Counted from the first letter of the stretch, positions 26,798 to 36,577 are shown. The stretch is 57,018 nt of DNA from Rhodanobacter sp. (GCA_004322005.1 SCRF01000033.1:1-57018); one strand, 5' to 3'. Translations and numbers: made by a program. The notes: generated by a model not told the origin, from the sequence alone.

Positions 26798-26870
26798 AAC
26801 GATGTGAGTCGAACGTCTCTACGCTTTCACCTAACGACATCTTAACCACTCGATCGAGGAGCACAGACGC

Positions 26871-28253
26871 ATGTTTACGATGAGAAAGCGGAGTTCTGAC
26901 GGAGCCAGGCCAGCGCGCCGGCTGCTGCGCAAGGCTGCCGTGGCAGCGTGTTTGCTGTTGGCACCCACGCTGGCATTGGCGGTACCTTCGTATGCGCGTC
27001 AGACCCATCAGCCCTGCGTGGCCTGCCATGTCGGCGGCTTCGGCCCCGAACTGACGGTATTCGGGCGCGAGTTCAAGATCAACGGCTACACCATGAAGGT
27101 CGGCAACGACACCAAGGTGCCGCTCTCGGCGATGCTGGTCGAGTCCTTCACGCATACGTCGAAGGCGCAGACTTCGCCGCCGGCCAACGGCTTCGGTACC
27201 AACAACAACACCGAGCTGCAGCAGGCATCGGTGTTCCTGGCCGGTCGTCTGACCGATCACATCGGCGTATTTTCCCAGGCGACCTATTCGGAGAACGGCG
27301 GCTTGCTCGGCTGGGACAATGCGGACGTGCGTTACGCCAGCCCGTTCAAGCATGGCAATCACAGCGGCACCTGGGGCATTTCGGTCAACAACAACCCGAC
27401 CATCAGTGACGTCTTCAATTCCGCACCGGGCTGGATCTATCCCTACATGGGCTCTGACCTTGCTCCAGGTGCGCCGGCGGCACCGATGCTGTTCGGCGGC
27501 CTGGGTGGCCAGGCGATCGGTGTGACCGGCTATGCCCAGGTCGATGGCAAATGGTATGTCGAGGCCGGTGGCTATCGTTCCCTCTCGATCGCCTTCACCC
27601 ACCATGTCAATGCCGGCTACGACGGCAAACTTTCAGGTCTGGCCCCGTATGCCCGGGTGGCCTACACCTGGAACATTCCGCACGGCAACTTCACGTTGGG
27701 CGGTTTCCTGCTGGACATGAAGCGGGGCGGCCTGGGTACGGATCTGAACGGCAACGACATCCCGCTGGCCGGCCCGACCGACAACTTCGATGACGTGGGG
27801 CTCTCGGCCGACTACCAGCACTTCATGGGCGACAACGTCGTCACGGTCAACGGGCTGTACGTCCACGAGAAACAGACCCTCAACAACACCTACGACGGCG
27901 GCAACGGTTCATCGAATCTGCACAATACGCTGGATTCGTTCAACCTCAAGGGCAGCTACTGGTACCAGAATACCTACGGCGTGACGCTGGCCGGGTTTGC
28001 CAGCAATGGCAGCAACGACCTCCTCCTGTACGGCAACAACGGTTCGCCGAATACCCAGGGTGGCATGGTCGAGCTCAACTACAACCCGTTCGGCAAGTCC
28101 GACTCGTGGGAACAGCCTTACGCCAACGTGCGGTTGGGCCTGCAGTACACCTACTTCACCAAGTTCAGCGGCCTCGTGCACAATGTCGACGGTGCCGGGC
28201 GTAGTGCCAGCGACAACAACACGCTTTACTTCTACGTTTGGTTGGCGATCTAA
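26871..28253 (+). CDS. Cyc2-like fused monoheme cytochrome c and outer-membrane porin
   Basis: The 460-residue protein has a signal peptide (residues about 20-38, cleaved near ALA-VP), a heme c motif CVACH (C49, C52, H53) immediately followed by the conserved FGREFKINGYTM segment, then about 390 residues of alternating amphipathic strands rich in Tyr, Asn and Gly, as in a beta barrel. This order (CXXCH then FGR-FK-NGYT then porin) is that of the Cyc2 family, whose characterised members oxidise Fe(II) at the cell surface. Many family members are uncharacterised, so Fe oxidation here is an inference. A GAGGAG ribosome-binding site sits 9 bases before ATG 26871, and an FNR-like box lies upstream. 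A strong terminator follows, so it is monocistronic. Confidence 0.8.
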   Translation: MFTMRKRSSDGARPARRLLRKAAVAACLLLAPTLALAVPSYARQTHQPCVACHVGGFGPELTVFGREFKINGYTMKVGNDTKVPLSAMLVESFTHTSKAQTSPPANGFGTNNNTELQQASVFLAGRLTDHIGVFSQATYSENGGLLGWDNADVRYASPFKHGNHSGTWGISVNNNPTISDVFNSAPGWIYPYMGSDLAPGAPAAPMLFGGLGGQAIGVTGYAQVDGKWYVEAGGYRSLSIAFTHHVNAGYDGKLSGLAPYARVAYTWNIPHGNFTLGGFLLDMKRGGLGTDLNGNDIPLAGPTDNFDDVGLSADYQHFMGDNVVTVNGLYVHEKQTLNNTYDGGNGSSNLHNTLDSFNLKGSYWYQNTYGVTLAGFASNGSNDLLLYGNNGSPNTQGGMVELNYNPFGKSDSWEQPYANVRLGLQYTYFTKFSGLVHNVDGAGRSASDNNTLYFYVWLAI

Positions 28254-28284
28254 ACCGCAAGACATGATGTGTTGAGACATGAAA

Positions 28285-28317
28285 GGGTGGCTGGCCGCGA
28301 GGCCAGCCACCCTTTTT
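28285..28317 (+). terminator. Rho-independent terminator after the cytochrome-porin gene
   Basis: A perfect 12-bp stem (GGGTGGCTGGCC/GGCCAGCCACCC) with loop GCGA is followed by five T. It ends the monocistronic transcript 32 bases after the stop codon. The remaining gap 28318-28690 shows no recognised gene. Confidence 0.9.
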
Positions 28318-28696
28318 ATTGGGTACGCCCGGCAGGACGCACCTGTCCCGTACGCGCGATGTAGGCGACGGCTGACAGAAAGGGCCGTTTCAGAGTGGCA
28401 TATTGAGGGGCGATACCAGCAGGTGGCGCGCGTCGTATCGGTATTCGGTCTGTTCAGGGGATGCGGCGGACTCACGGTGACTGTTTCACTGGAATGATCG
28501 ACTGGACGTGTCGATGCATGTCGGCGGCCTCTTGTCGAACGTAGCCGGGTCGAGATTGTCGTGACAGTCATTCGCCGCTTGCTGGTTGTTCGCATGGCAA
28601 TCAAGCATGCTGTATCCCGCCAGGACATTGTCGAATGCCGGCAATACGGCGTTCTGCATCCTGCTTTCATGCAGCCCAATCCGAGGAGGTCGTGAA

Positions 28697-29179
28697 GTGA
28701 TCAATATTGTCCTTGAACTCACCGAACGCGTATGCCGGGCAAAGCTATCCACGCATATCGTCATCGTGACGGTGGTCGACGATGCGCGGTTCCCCAAGCG
28801 TCTGCTCGACGCGGGCGCGCTAGGTTACCTGACCAAGGGCTGCAGCGCCGAGGAACTGGTGTCCGCCGTGCGCCAGGTGGCCAGCGGTCGACGTTACCTG
28901 GCACCTGCCGTTGCCCAGCAACTGGCACTGGCGACCCTCGATGGCAGCACTTCACCTTTCGACGTACTGTCCAGCCGTGAACTGGAGGTGGCCATGATGC
29001 TGGTACGCGGCAAGCCGCTGACGATCATCGGCGAACAACTCAATCTGAGTCCGAAGACCGTGTCCACCTACAAGCAGCGGCTGATGGAAAAACTGCATGT
29101 CGATCATATTCTCAGCCTGGCCCACCTGATGACGGTGCATGGCCTGCTCGATGCACCCAACCATGAGGTGGGCAGCTGA
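28697..29179 (+). CDS. GacA/UvrY-type LuxR regulator lacking most of its receiver domain
   Basis: The 160-residue protein from GTG 28697 has an excellent ribosome-binding site (GAGGAGG, 7 bases upstream). Residues 1-6 (MINIVL) match the normal start of a response regulator, but the following 60 or so residues, holding the acidic pocket and the phospho-acceptor Asp, are absent; the sequence resumes at ICRAK-like helix and VTVVDD, then DAGALGYLTKGC and a complete LuxR helix-turn-helix (LSSRELEVAMMLVRG ... NLSPKTVSTYKQRL). It therefore cannot be phosphorylated in the usual way. Either a functional constitutive or antagonistic regulator or an internally deleted relic. It lies between the cytochrome-porin gene and rne. 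Confidence 0.8.
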   Translation: MINIVLELTERVCRAKLSTHIVIVTVVDDARFPKRLLDAGALGYLTKGCSAEELVSAVRQVASGRRYLAPAVAQQLALATLDGSTSPFDVLSSRELEVAMMLVRGKPLTIIGEQLNLSPKTVSTYKQRLMEKLHVDHILSLAHLMTVHGLLDAPNHEVGS

Positions 29180-29223
29180 ACTGCCGGTTGGGCAGCGCAG
29201 CGATCGGGTGCCCGCGGCCTGAG

Positions 29224-29271
29224 TCAAGCCACAAAAAAACCGGACTTGCGTCCGGTTTTTTTGTGGCTTGA
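29224..29271. terminator. Bidirectional terminator between the regulator gene and rne
   Basis: A perfect 22-bp inverted repeat (TCAAGCCACAAAAAAACCGG-AC and its complement, loop TTGC) carries a 7-base A-run on one side and a 7-base T-run on the other. It can terminate both the plus-strand regulator gene and the minus-strand rne. Confidence 0.92.
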
Positions 29272-29284
29272 TCAAGATACGCGG

Positions 29285-32200
29285 TCAGTCATGTGAGACG
29301 TCATTGTGCCCGCTGCTGACCGGCTCGGTCACGACCGGCCGGCCCTGGCGCGGATTCGTGGTGTCGGAAGGCGGCACCTGTGCCAGCAAGTCGCCCTGTT
29401 TGGGGCGGTCCGCGGCAAGGCTTTCCGCCGCGGCAGCAGATTCCTGCAGGTGCATCGGTGCCGTGGTTGCTGACGTCACGGCAAGCACCGGTGCAGTGTG
29501 CTGGTTGCCGGGGACGGCTGCCGGAGGTGTCGGCATGGCCGGTCGGGCATCTGGCATCTGCCCGGCATCGTGTGCCTGCGCAAGGACAGATGCTGCCAGC
29601 GGTGCCGTGGGCGGCACGGAATTGACCGGCGGCATGGATACGGCATCCGATTGTCCGGCGGCGCCATGCGTATCTGTGTTGCCGGAAACGGCTGGCGTGA
29701 CTTCCGGCCCGAGTTGGGCCGGAGCCGGAGCAACCACGATCACTGGTGCCGGCTTGGCTACAGGCGTGGCTTTGACGGTCGCGCGATCTTCGACACCTTT
29801 TTCCGCTGCAAGGTCTTGCCCAGGGATCGGCGGCAGCGTGGGAAGGTTGAATGGAACGGCAGCCGGCGCGGCGGCGCTGACCGTCACGGGGTCAGCGTAC
29901 GCACCGGCTGGTTTCAGCTGATGGCCGGCCGGGGTGTCGACCGTCGCGTCGATCATCGTATTGGTTGCGGTCGGGGCTGCCTGCCGGGCTGCTTCGGCTA
30001 CCGGTGATGACTTGACGGCATTATCCGTACTGCCATTGCCATCCGGCGCACCCGTTCGTGCAGTTGCAGCGACGTTGGGAGCCCTCTCGACAGAGACGGC
30101 CGTGCGTGTCGATTCGTCGTGGATGGCCGATGCCGTCGTGCCCGGGGTGGTGGGCACGGCATCACGGTCCTCGTCATCCAGTGCCTGAACCTCGGCAATG
30201 TCGAGACTCGTGCTGTTCGCGGTGGATTCGTCATGCCGGCGCCGGCGGCGGCCGCCGCGACGACCACGACGACGACGTGCCTGATTGCCGTCGGCATCAA
30301 GGGTGCTGTCGGCAGACTCCAGTGCAACGGATCCGCCCGCCGGCATTGCCGGCAGCCCAGCTTCACTGGCAGGCTCATCGGGCAGAGTGGCAGCGGGACG
30401 CTCGTTCGCCGCTGCACGCGGTTGACGTTCGGCCTTCGATTGTTGCGGATTCGTCTTGCGCTCGGCCTTGGCCTGACTACCTTCAGTCAACGTCGGTCTG
30501 GGTTGGCGTTCTGCCCTGGCCGTCTGGGTCTGGCCCTGTTGTGGCTGCCGCGGCTGCGTCTCGTTGTTGCGCTGACGGCCACTGCGAGCTTGCTGCTGCA
30601 CGGCGGATTTCGACGAATCCTGCGGTGACGGATCCCGCCGCGGCTGGCGCGGCGAGGCGGCATTCTGGGTGTTGCTACCGCGGCCTGTCCGTTCGCCACG
30701 CCGATTGCCGCGCACAGCATCGTCGTCGGTGCGCTGGGGTGCCGGTGTCCGGGCGGCGGGTTCGGCATTGTCGCGGAACCATCCCAGCAACCGCGAGATG
30801 ATGCCAGTGGAAGCCGGAGCCGGAGCAGCGGCTACCGGTTGACGCTTGACGGCGGCGGGCTGTGTGGCGGCTGGCGCCGGGATGACTTCTTCGCGCAACG
30901 GGGCCGGTGCGGACAGCACGATACCGCTGACAGCCGGCTGTTCGCTGCTGCCCAGGGTCTGGCCCATCTTGGGCAGTTCAGTCGCGGCAACCGAGGTCAA
31001 CCGCTCGTAGCTGGGTTTGCTGTGCTCGCCCATGTCCGCTTCGCGGATGCGCTGGATTTCGATATGCGGAGTTTGCAGTTTCTCGTCGGCGATGATCATG
31101 ACATGCACCTTGTGGCGCATTTCGATCTCGACCACGCTGGCACGCTTTTCGTTGAGCAGGAAATTGACGACGCTCGACGGCGCCTGCACCAGCACCTGGC
31201 CGGTGTTTTCCTTCATCGCATGTTCTTCGATCAGGCGCAGGGTCGACAGCGAGAGCGATTCGACCCCGCGGATGTGGCCGTGGCCCTCGCAGCGCGGGCA
31301 CACGATTTCGGTGGCTTCGCCGAGACTCGGACGCAGACGCTGACGCGACATTTCGAGCAGACCGAAGCGGGAGATGCGCCCGATCTGGACGCGCGCACGG
31401 TCAAGCTTCAGGGCCTCCTTCAGCCGATCTTCCACTTCGCGCTGATGCTTCGGGCTGTCCATGTCGATGAAATCGATCACGATCAGGCCGCCGGCATCGC
31501 GGATGCGCGCCTGACGCGCGATTTCCACCGCCGCTTCGCAGTTGGTGTTGAAGGCGGTCTCCTCGATGTCGCTGCCCTTGGTGGCCTTGGAGGAGTTGAC
31601 GTCGATCGCGGTCAGCGCCTCGGTCTGATCGATCACGATCGAGCCGCCGGACGGGAGGCGAACCTGCCGATCGAACGCGTTCTCGATCTGCGTCTCGATC
31701 TGGTAGCGCGTGAACAGCGGGGTATCGTCGGTGTACAGCTTGAGTTTGCGCAGCGCGTTCGGCATCACCTGCTGCATGAACTCGCGTGCATCGTTGTACA
31801 GCGACTCCTCGTCGATCAGGATCTCGCCGATGTCGCTGCGCAGGTAGTCGCGCAGGGCGCGGATGAACAGCTTCGACTCTTGGTAGATCAGGAACGGCGC
31901 CTTCTGCGAGCTTGCGGCGGCGGAAATCGATTTCCACAGCTGCAGCAGGTAATCCAGATCCCACTGCAGTTCTTCGGCGTCGCGGCCGAGGCCGGCGGTG
32001 CGCACGATCAGGCCGACCTCGTCGGGAACGGTGACGTGTTCGAGGGCCTCTTTCAGCGCCTGCCGATCCTCGCCCTCGATACGCCGCGAGACGCCGCCGG
32101 CCTTCGGGTTGTTCGGCATCAGCACCATGTAGCGGCCGGCCAGGCTGATGAAGGTGGTCAGGGCAGCGCCCTTGTTGCCGCGCTCCTCCTTCTCGACCTG

Positions 32201-32503
32201 CACCACCACTTCCTGGCCTTCCTTGAGCAGTTCGCGGATGGACGCCTTGTGAGGGTCCACGCCGGGCGTGAAGTACTCGCGGGAGATTTCCTTCAGTGGC
32301 AGAAAGCCGTGACGTTCGGCACCGTATTCGATGAAGCAGGCTTCCAGCGAAGCCTCGACACGGGTGATGCGGCCTTTGTAAATGTTGGATTTCTTCTGTT
32401 CCCGTGAAGGAATTTCGATATCCAGGTCATACAGATTCTGGCCATCGACAATGGCCACACGCAACTCTTCACGCTGAGTCGCGTTGATCAACATACGTTT
32501 CAT
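29285..32503 (-). CDS. rne: Ribonuclease E
   Basis: RNase E is the core of the RNA degradosome. The frame is open from 32596 but the family start [21 protein letters not shown] is at 32503, giving 1072 residues. The N-terminal half has the S1 domain ([23 protein letters not shown]), catalytic segments [17 protein letters not shown] and [13 protein letters not shown], and the zinc-link CPRCEGHG near residue 405. The C-terminal half is a low-complexity scaffold with an Arg-rich RNA-binding stretch ([13 protein letters not shown]) and long Ala/Pro/Thr segments. It is divergent from rluC, as in E. coli, with a 334-base leader that could carry autoregulatory structure. Confidence 0.96.
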   Translation of the reverse strand: MKRMLINATQREELRVAIVDGQNLYDLDIEIPSREQKKSNIYKGRITRVEASLEACFIEYGAERHGFLPLKEISREYFTPGVDPHKASIRELLKEGQEVVVQVEKEERGNKGAALTTFISLAGRYMVLMPNNPKAGGVSRRIEGEDRQALKEALEHVTVPDEVGLIVRTAGLGRDAEELQWDLDYLLQLWKSISAAASSQKAPFLIYQESKLFIRALRDYLRSDIGEILIDEESLYNDAREFMQQVMPNALRKLKLYTDDTPLFTRYQIETQIENAFDRQVRLPSGGSIVIDQTEALTAIDVNSSKATKGSDIEETAFNTNCEAAVEIARQARIRDAGGLIVIDFIDMDSPKHQREVEDRLKEALKLDRARVQIGRISRFGLLEMSRQRLRPSLGEATEIVCPRCEGHGHIRGVESLSLSTLRLIEEHAMKENTGQVLVQAPSSVVNFLLNEKRASVVEIEMRHKVHVMIIADEKLQTPHIEIQRIREADMGEHSKPSYERLTSVAATELPKMGQTLGSSEQPAVSGIVLSAPAPLREEVIPAPAATQPAAVKRQPVAAAPAPASTGIISRLLGWFRDNAEPAARTPAPQRTDDDAVRGNRRGERTGRGSNTQNAASPRQPRRDPSPQDSSKSAVQQQARSGRQRNNETQPRQPQQGQTQTARAERQPRPTLTEGSQAKAERKTNPQQSKAERQPRAAANERPAATLPDEPASEAGLPAMPAGGSVALESADSTLDADGNQARRRRGRRGGRRRRRHDESTANSTSLDIAEVQALDDEDRDAVPTTPGTTASAIHDESTRTAVSVERAPNVAATARTGAPDGNGSTDNAVKSSPVAEAARQAAPTATNTMIDATVDTPAGHQLKPAGAYADPVTVSAAAPAAVPFNLPTLPPIPGQDLAAEKGVEDRATVKATPVAKPAPVIVVAPAPAQLGPEVTPAVSGNTDTHGAAGQSDAVSMPPVNSVPPTAPLAASVLAQAHDAGQMPDARPAMPTPPAAVPGNQHTAPVLAVTSATTAPMHLQESAAAAESLAADRPKQGDLLAQVPPSDTTNPRQGRPVVTEPVSSGHNDVSHD

Positions 32504-32837
32504 GGTGGTAATCCTCAGCCAAGCCGCGCGTCGCGTGCCGCGGTGGCGCCGATGTGGCGGCCTGCCGTGGATCGCGCCGCTGCGGTTGAGCGGCAAAATA
32601 ACGGCACCGTTTCCGGTGTCGGGATGATTCGGTCAGCTTCGTCTGCCACCCCGAAACCTCATGGCATCGGGACAAACGGCAGCCATACCGCTACGATGAA
32701 AGAGAGCCGCGACCGGCCGCCGCAAGGCAACCGGCGCATTCCTCGCCGACGTTACGGGCGGGCACTCGACCCGTTCCAGACATCGATGGGCAGAATGCAG
32801 CGCCTGTCGAGTATCCTATTTCAGCAGGTTTTTTTCA
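32504..32837. promoter_or_regulatory. rne-rluC divergent intergenic region
   Basis: This 334-base gap contains the divergent promoters and leaders of rne and rluC. In E. coli the rne leader is about 360 bases and mediates autoregulation by RNase E; the length here is similar. I see several short GC-rich self-complementary segments but no single convincing hairpin or promoter pair, so the call rests on length and position only. Confidence 0.35.
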
Positions 32838-33836
32838 ATGCAGACGGTAACTTCTCCCGACGCACCTCACGGCGTACGTCAAGTCGTGGTCGGCCCGGAA
32901 CGGGACGGCCAGCGCATCGACAATGCGCTGGTGACCATGCTCAAGGGCGTGCCCAAGAGCATGATTTACCGGCTGCTGCGTACCGGTCAGGTGCGCGTCA
33001 ACGGCAAGCGGGCCAAGCCGGATACCCGTCTCGCAGACGGCGATACGCTGCGCATTCCACCGGTTCGGGTGGCGGAGCGGCCTGAAGGGCAGGCGCCGGC
33101 CAGCGGCTTGTTGACGCAGGTAGTCGAGGCGATCATTTTCGAGGACAGGCATTTCCTGGTCATCGACAAGCCTTCCGGTGTGGCCAGCCATGGCGGCAGC
33201 GGGGTCAGTCATGGTGCGATCGAACTGCTGCGGGCGGCACGGCCCAAAGAGCACCTGGAACTGGTGCACCGGCTCGATCGCGATACCAGCGGGGTGCTGG
33301 TGTTCGCCAAGACCCGTGCCGGATTGACCGGCCTGCAGGCGGTGATCCGCGCCGGGGAAGTCACCAAACAGTACCTGTGCCTGATGCTCGGCCATCCGTC
33401 GAAGGCGAAATTCGACGTCAACGCCCCACTGTTGAAGTCGGTACTGCAGGGTGGCGAACGGATGGTGCGGGTGGCCGATAACGGCAAGCCCTCACTGACG
33501 TTTTTCCGCGAAATGGACCAATACCCCAGCGCGCGCCTGATGCAGGCCACATTGGGTACCGGAAGAACCCATCAGATCCGCGTGCATGCCGCGCACATCG
33601 GCCATCCGCTGGCCGGCGATCCCAAATACGGCGACCGCGAGATGAACAAGCGCTTTCGCGAAATGGGGCTGCACCGGATGTTTCTGCATGCCTCGCACAT
33701 GAGTTTCGACCTGGACGGGCGGGCTTACAGCTTCTCGGCACCGCTACCGGATGACCTCAAGGATTTCCTCGATGTGTTGTCGGTGAAAGGCAAGCGGCTG
33801 CTGTGGATGAAGGAAAAGTCGCGTACCGATTTCTGA
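32838..33836 (+). CDS. rluC: Ribosomal large subunit pseudouridine synthase C
   Basis: RluC makes pseudouridines 955, 2504 and 2580 of 23S rRNA. The 332-residue protein has an N-terminal S4-like domain (MIYRLLRTGQVRVNGKRAKPDTRLADGD, residues about 42-70) and the catalytic motif HRLDRDTSG with D147, plus GTGRTHQIRVH for substrate binding. The gene is divergent from rne, the conserved position of rluC in gammaproteobacteria. Confidence 0.94.
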   Translation: MQTVTSPDAPHGVRQVVVGPERDGQRIDNALVTMLKGVPKSMIYRLLRTGQVRVNGKRAKPDTRLADGDTLRIPPVRVAERPEGQAPASGLLTQVVEAIIFEDRHFLVIDKPSGVASHGGSGVSHGAIELLRAARPKEHLELVHRLDRDTSGVLVFAKTRAGLTGLQAVIRAGEVTKQYLCLMLGHPSKAKFDVNAPLLKSVLQGGERMVRVADNGKPSLTFFREMDQYPSARLMQATLGTGRTHQIRVHAAHIGHPLAGDPKYGDREMNKRFREMGLHRMFLHASHMSFDLDGRAYSFSAPLPDDLKDFLDVLSVKGKRLLWMKEKSRTDF

Positions 33837-34178
33837 TCAGTGCGCCAGCAAGGCCTCGATCCGCGCGGCACAGATGAAGTCGTTCAGCGACAGGCCGCCG
33901 ACATCGTGAGTCGACCACGACACCCGGCAGTGGCCATAGCCGGCCTCGAGATCCGGGTGATGATCCTCGTGGTTGGCCATGAAGCCCACCGCATTGATGA
34001 AGCCCAGCGTGTGGTGGAAGTCGGTGAAACTGAAATCCTTGGTGATGGCCAGGCCGTCGTCGCGCAACTGCCAGCCCGGCAATTGCTGCAGCAACTGGCT
34101 CACTTGTGCGGCGTCGAGTGCGTGCTCCTTGCCCTTGCGCGGTTGGCAATGCCGGGCGGCCAGCTCAATGATGTTCAT
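33837..34178 (-). CDS. 4a-hydroxytetrahydrobiopterin dehydratase
   Basis: This pterin-4a-carbinolamine dehydratase recycles tetrahydrobiopterin for phenylalanine hydroxylase and has 113 residues from MNIIELAARHCQ. The DCoH signature (a His pair in FHHTLGF, NHEDHHPDLEAGY, and WSTHDVGGLSLNDF) is complete. The longer frame to 34361 has no family match and its start would overlap the nfuA leader. It ends 1 base after rluC, convergent. No phenylalanine hydroxylase gene is adjacent. Confidence 0.92.
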   Translation of the reverse strand: MNIIELAARHCQPRKGKEHALDAAQVSQLLQQLPGWQLRDDGLAITKDFSFTDFHHTLGFINAVGFMANHEDHHPDLEAGYGHCRVSWSTHDVGGLSLNDFICAARIEALLAH

Positions 34179-34328
34179 GCGGATCTCCAGGGACTGAAAG
34201 CTCAAGGGCCGAAGCGTCGAAGTTGCGTGCGAAAAAGTCAAAGCGCGCATTGAATCATAAATAGTACTAAAATGGTGCTGTTTCATCGGCAGGGCCCGCC
34301 GCAGCCGACGGGTGACAACGGAGCAGAC

Positions 34329-34937
34329 ATGATCGACATTTCCGAACGCGCGCAGCAACACTTTCTGCGGCTTCTTTCACAGCAGGGCATCGATGGCCTG
34401 GGCATCCGCCTGTGCGTGACGGCTGCCGGTACGCCGGCGGCCAACTGCGAGCTGGAGTTCTGCGAGCCGGCGGATCTGCTCGGCGGAGAATGGACGATCG
34501 AGTGTGCCGGTTTCAATTTCCATATCGACGGCGACAGTGCCAGCTGGCTGGACAACGCGACCATCGACTTCGAGCCCAATGCCACCGGTGGTCAGCTCAA
34601 CATCCGCGCACCGAAGATCAAGGGCCATGTGCCCGGCGCCGAAGCCGGCCTGATCGAGCGGGTGCGCTATGTGCTGGAGGCCGAGGTGAATCCGAAGCTG
34701 GCTTCGCATGGCGGACGGGTCACGCTGCTGGAGATCGATGCCGATGGCGCGGTGCTGCTGCAATTCGGTGGCGGCTGCCATGGCTGTGGCATGGTCGATG
34801 TGACGCTCAAGCAGGGCGTCGAAAAAACATTGCGCGAGCGCGTGCCCGAAATTACCGCCGTACGCGATGCGACCGATCACGCGGTTGGCCAGAAACCTTA
34901 TTACAGCAAGGCCGAGGGCAAGTCTGCGATCGCCTGA
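34329..34937 (+). CDS. nfuA: Fe-S biogenesis protein NfuA
   Basis: NfuA carries and transfers a [4Fe-4S] cluster, especially under oxidative or iron stress. The 202-residue protein starts MIDISERAQQH with a degenerate HesB/A-type domain lacking the cluster cysteines, followed by the Nfu domain with CxxC (GGGCHGCGMVD). The open frame extends to 34272 but the internal start fits the family. It is divergent from the dehydratase gene across about 150 bases. Confidence 0.93.
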   Translation: MIDISERAQQHFLRLLSQQGIDGLGIRLCVTAAGTPAANCELEFCEPADLLGGEWTIECAGFNFHIDGDSASWLDNATIDFEPNATGGQLNIRAPKIKGHVPGAEAGLIERVRYVLEAEVNPKLASHGGRVTLLEIDADGAVLLQFGGGCHGCGMVDVTLKQGVEKTLRERVPEITAVRDATDHAVGQKPYYSKAEGKSAIA

Positions 34938-34964
34938 CTCATCGGACGGCGGCTCGAACAAAGA

Positions 34965-34990
34965 CAAAGGCCCGCAAAAGCGGGCCTTTG
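34965..34990. terminator. Bidirectional hairpin between nfuA and the cytochrome genes
   Basis: CAAAGGCCCGC/GCGGGCCTTTG with loop AAAA forms an 11-bp perfect stem between convergent genes. It has only short A and T runs, so it is a moderate candidate for terminating both sides. Confidence 0.6.
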
Positions 34991-35012
34991 CCATGCAAGT
35001 GCGGGCAAGCTT

Positions 35013-35366
35013 TTACTTGTCGCCCTGGATATGTCCCTTCAGGGTACTGAGCTTGGTCGGCAGGCTTGAGAAATAGGCGGCGACATCCTCGATATCCTGA
35101 TCCGACAGCGTGGACGCCATGCCCTTCATGATCGGATTGTTGCGCTGGCCGTCCTTGTATTCATGCAGTACCTGCTGCAGGTAGAGGTTGTACTGCCCGG
35201 CCAGGCGCGGGTACTGGGGGTCGATTCCATTGCCATCGACACCGTGGCAGGCGAAGCAGGTAGCGGCCTTCTGCTTGCCATTCTGGATGTTGCCGCTGGC
35301 CAGCAACTGGCTGGAGGCAAACGCCAGCATGGCGCCGATCGAAAACAGGGTAAGCGCACGTCTCAT
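35013..35366 (-). CDS. Monoheme cytochrome c (class I)
   Basis: This 117-residue periplasmic cytochrome has a signal peptide (MRRALTLFSIGAMLAFASSQ) and heme motif CFACH (C37, C40, H41). A Met in MKGMAS near residue 85 is a probable sixth ligand. It resembles c553/c5-type small cytochromes. It lies 18 bases after a paralogous gene on the same strand; the pair are probably cotranscribed electron carriers. Confidence 0.9.
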   Translation of the reverse strand: MRRALTLFSIGAMLAFASSQLLASGNIQNGKQKAATCFACHGVDGNGIDPQYPRLAGQYNLYLQQVLHEYKDGQRNNPIMKGMASTLSDQDIEDVAAYFSSLPTKLSTLKGHIQGDK

Positions 35367-35384
35367 GCGGAGGTTCCTTGAAAA

Positions 35385-35708
35385 CTACTTGGCGAGGCTG
35401 GAAAGGTAGGCGGCGATGTTCTGGATGTCCGTGTCGGACAGACTCTGACCCTGCGCATCCATGGTCGGATGCTTGCGGTCGCCGCTCTTGTATCCATGCA
35501 GCGCATTGATGATGTACTGCTCATTCTGCCCGGCAATCTTCGGCACCGGATATTGCGGGTAGGCATTGCTGTAGCCGGGGACGCCATGGCAACCGGCGCA
35601 GGTGTAGATCAGTTTGCGGCCGGCAGCCTTGTCCCCTTCGGCATGCGCGCTGGTGGCGGCGATCAGAGCGGTGGCCACGGCCAAGCCTAGCAGTTGCAGT
35701 CGAGTCAT
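35385..35708 (-). CDS. Monoheme cytochrome c (class I), paralogue
   Basis: This 107-residue cytochrome has a signal peptide ending at SAHA and heme motif CAGCH (C37, C40, H41). The frame is open to 35774 but MTRLQLLGLAVA is the natural signal-peptide start. It is similar in plan to the downstream cytochrome (35013-35366): heme motif, YPQYP-x-IAGQ-like segment, and LSDxDIQNIAAYLSSL C-terminus, so the two look like a tandem duplication. Confidence 0.88.
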   Translation of the reverse strand: MTRLQLLGLAVATALIAATSAHAEGDKAAGRKLIYTCAGCHGVPGYSNAYPQYPVPKIAGQNEQYIINALHGYKSGDRKHPTMDAQGQSLSDTDIQNIAAYLSSLAK

Positions 35709-35965
35709 CGAAATCATCCCCGCGGGTACGCGCTGGTACAGAGTGATACAAGCCATTAAGTATAGACGTTGCACGAGGGGGCAGACAACACGCCGATGGC
35801 GAGTATCCGGTCGGTGACCGGATCACCGCAACTGCCGTGCATCGCTGTCTCGGCGATTTCGTGGACGTGGCGTCCCATGCCATCCCATATCACCGCCCGG
35901 CAGGGCTGCCAGCGGGTATGCGGACCAGATTCGGCGCATCCAGCGATGAGGCGGACGCCCGCGTA

Positions 35966-35995
35966 TTGATGATCGGAGCATCGACCCCATATACT
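35966..35995 (+). promoter_or_regulatory. Predicted ssrA promoter
   Basis: TTGATG (35966-35971, 4 of 6) and TATACT (35990-35995, 5 of 6) are spaced by 18 bases, with a start near 36002. This would give a pre-tmRNA leader of about 17 bases for RNase P removal. The remaining upstream region 35709-35965 shows no gene. Confidence 0.55.
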
Positions 35996-36018
35996 CGTCC
36001 GGTCATATCAGCTTTCCC

Positions 36019-36373
<355 letters not shown>

Positions 36374-36378
36374 ATGCG

Positions 36379-36412
36379 GCCCCCTAAGTGATTGATTCAT
36401 TTAGGGGGCTTT
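36379..36412 (+). terminator. Terminator of ssrA
   Basis: GCCCCCTAA pairs with TTAGGGGGC across a 13-base loop and is followed by TTTCTTC. It starts 5 bases after the tmRNA CCA end. Confidence 0.8.
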
Positions 36413-36577
36413 CTTCGTTTTGGTGGAGAATGGGGCCGCTTTGGTGCGGGTTTGGGACACTTTCCGGAATCGTCCGGAGTGCCGCAACCGCGGATAGGTA
36501 TTTCATTCGCGCTTCTTGTAAACGCAGGCGCTCTGGCGGCATAGTCGATCGACAGCGCCACCACAATCGGAGAATCC

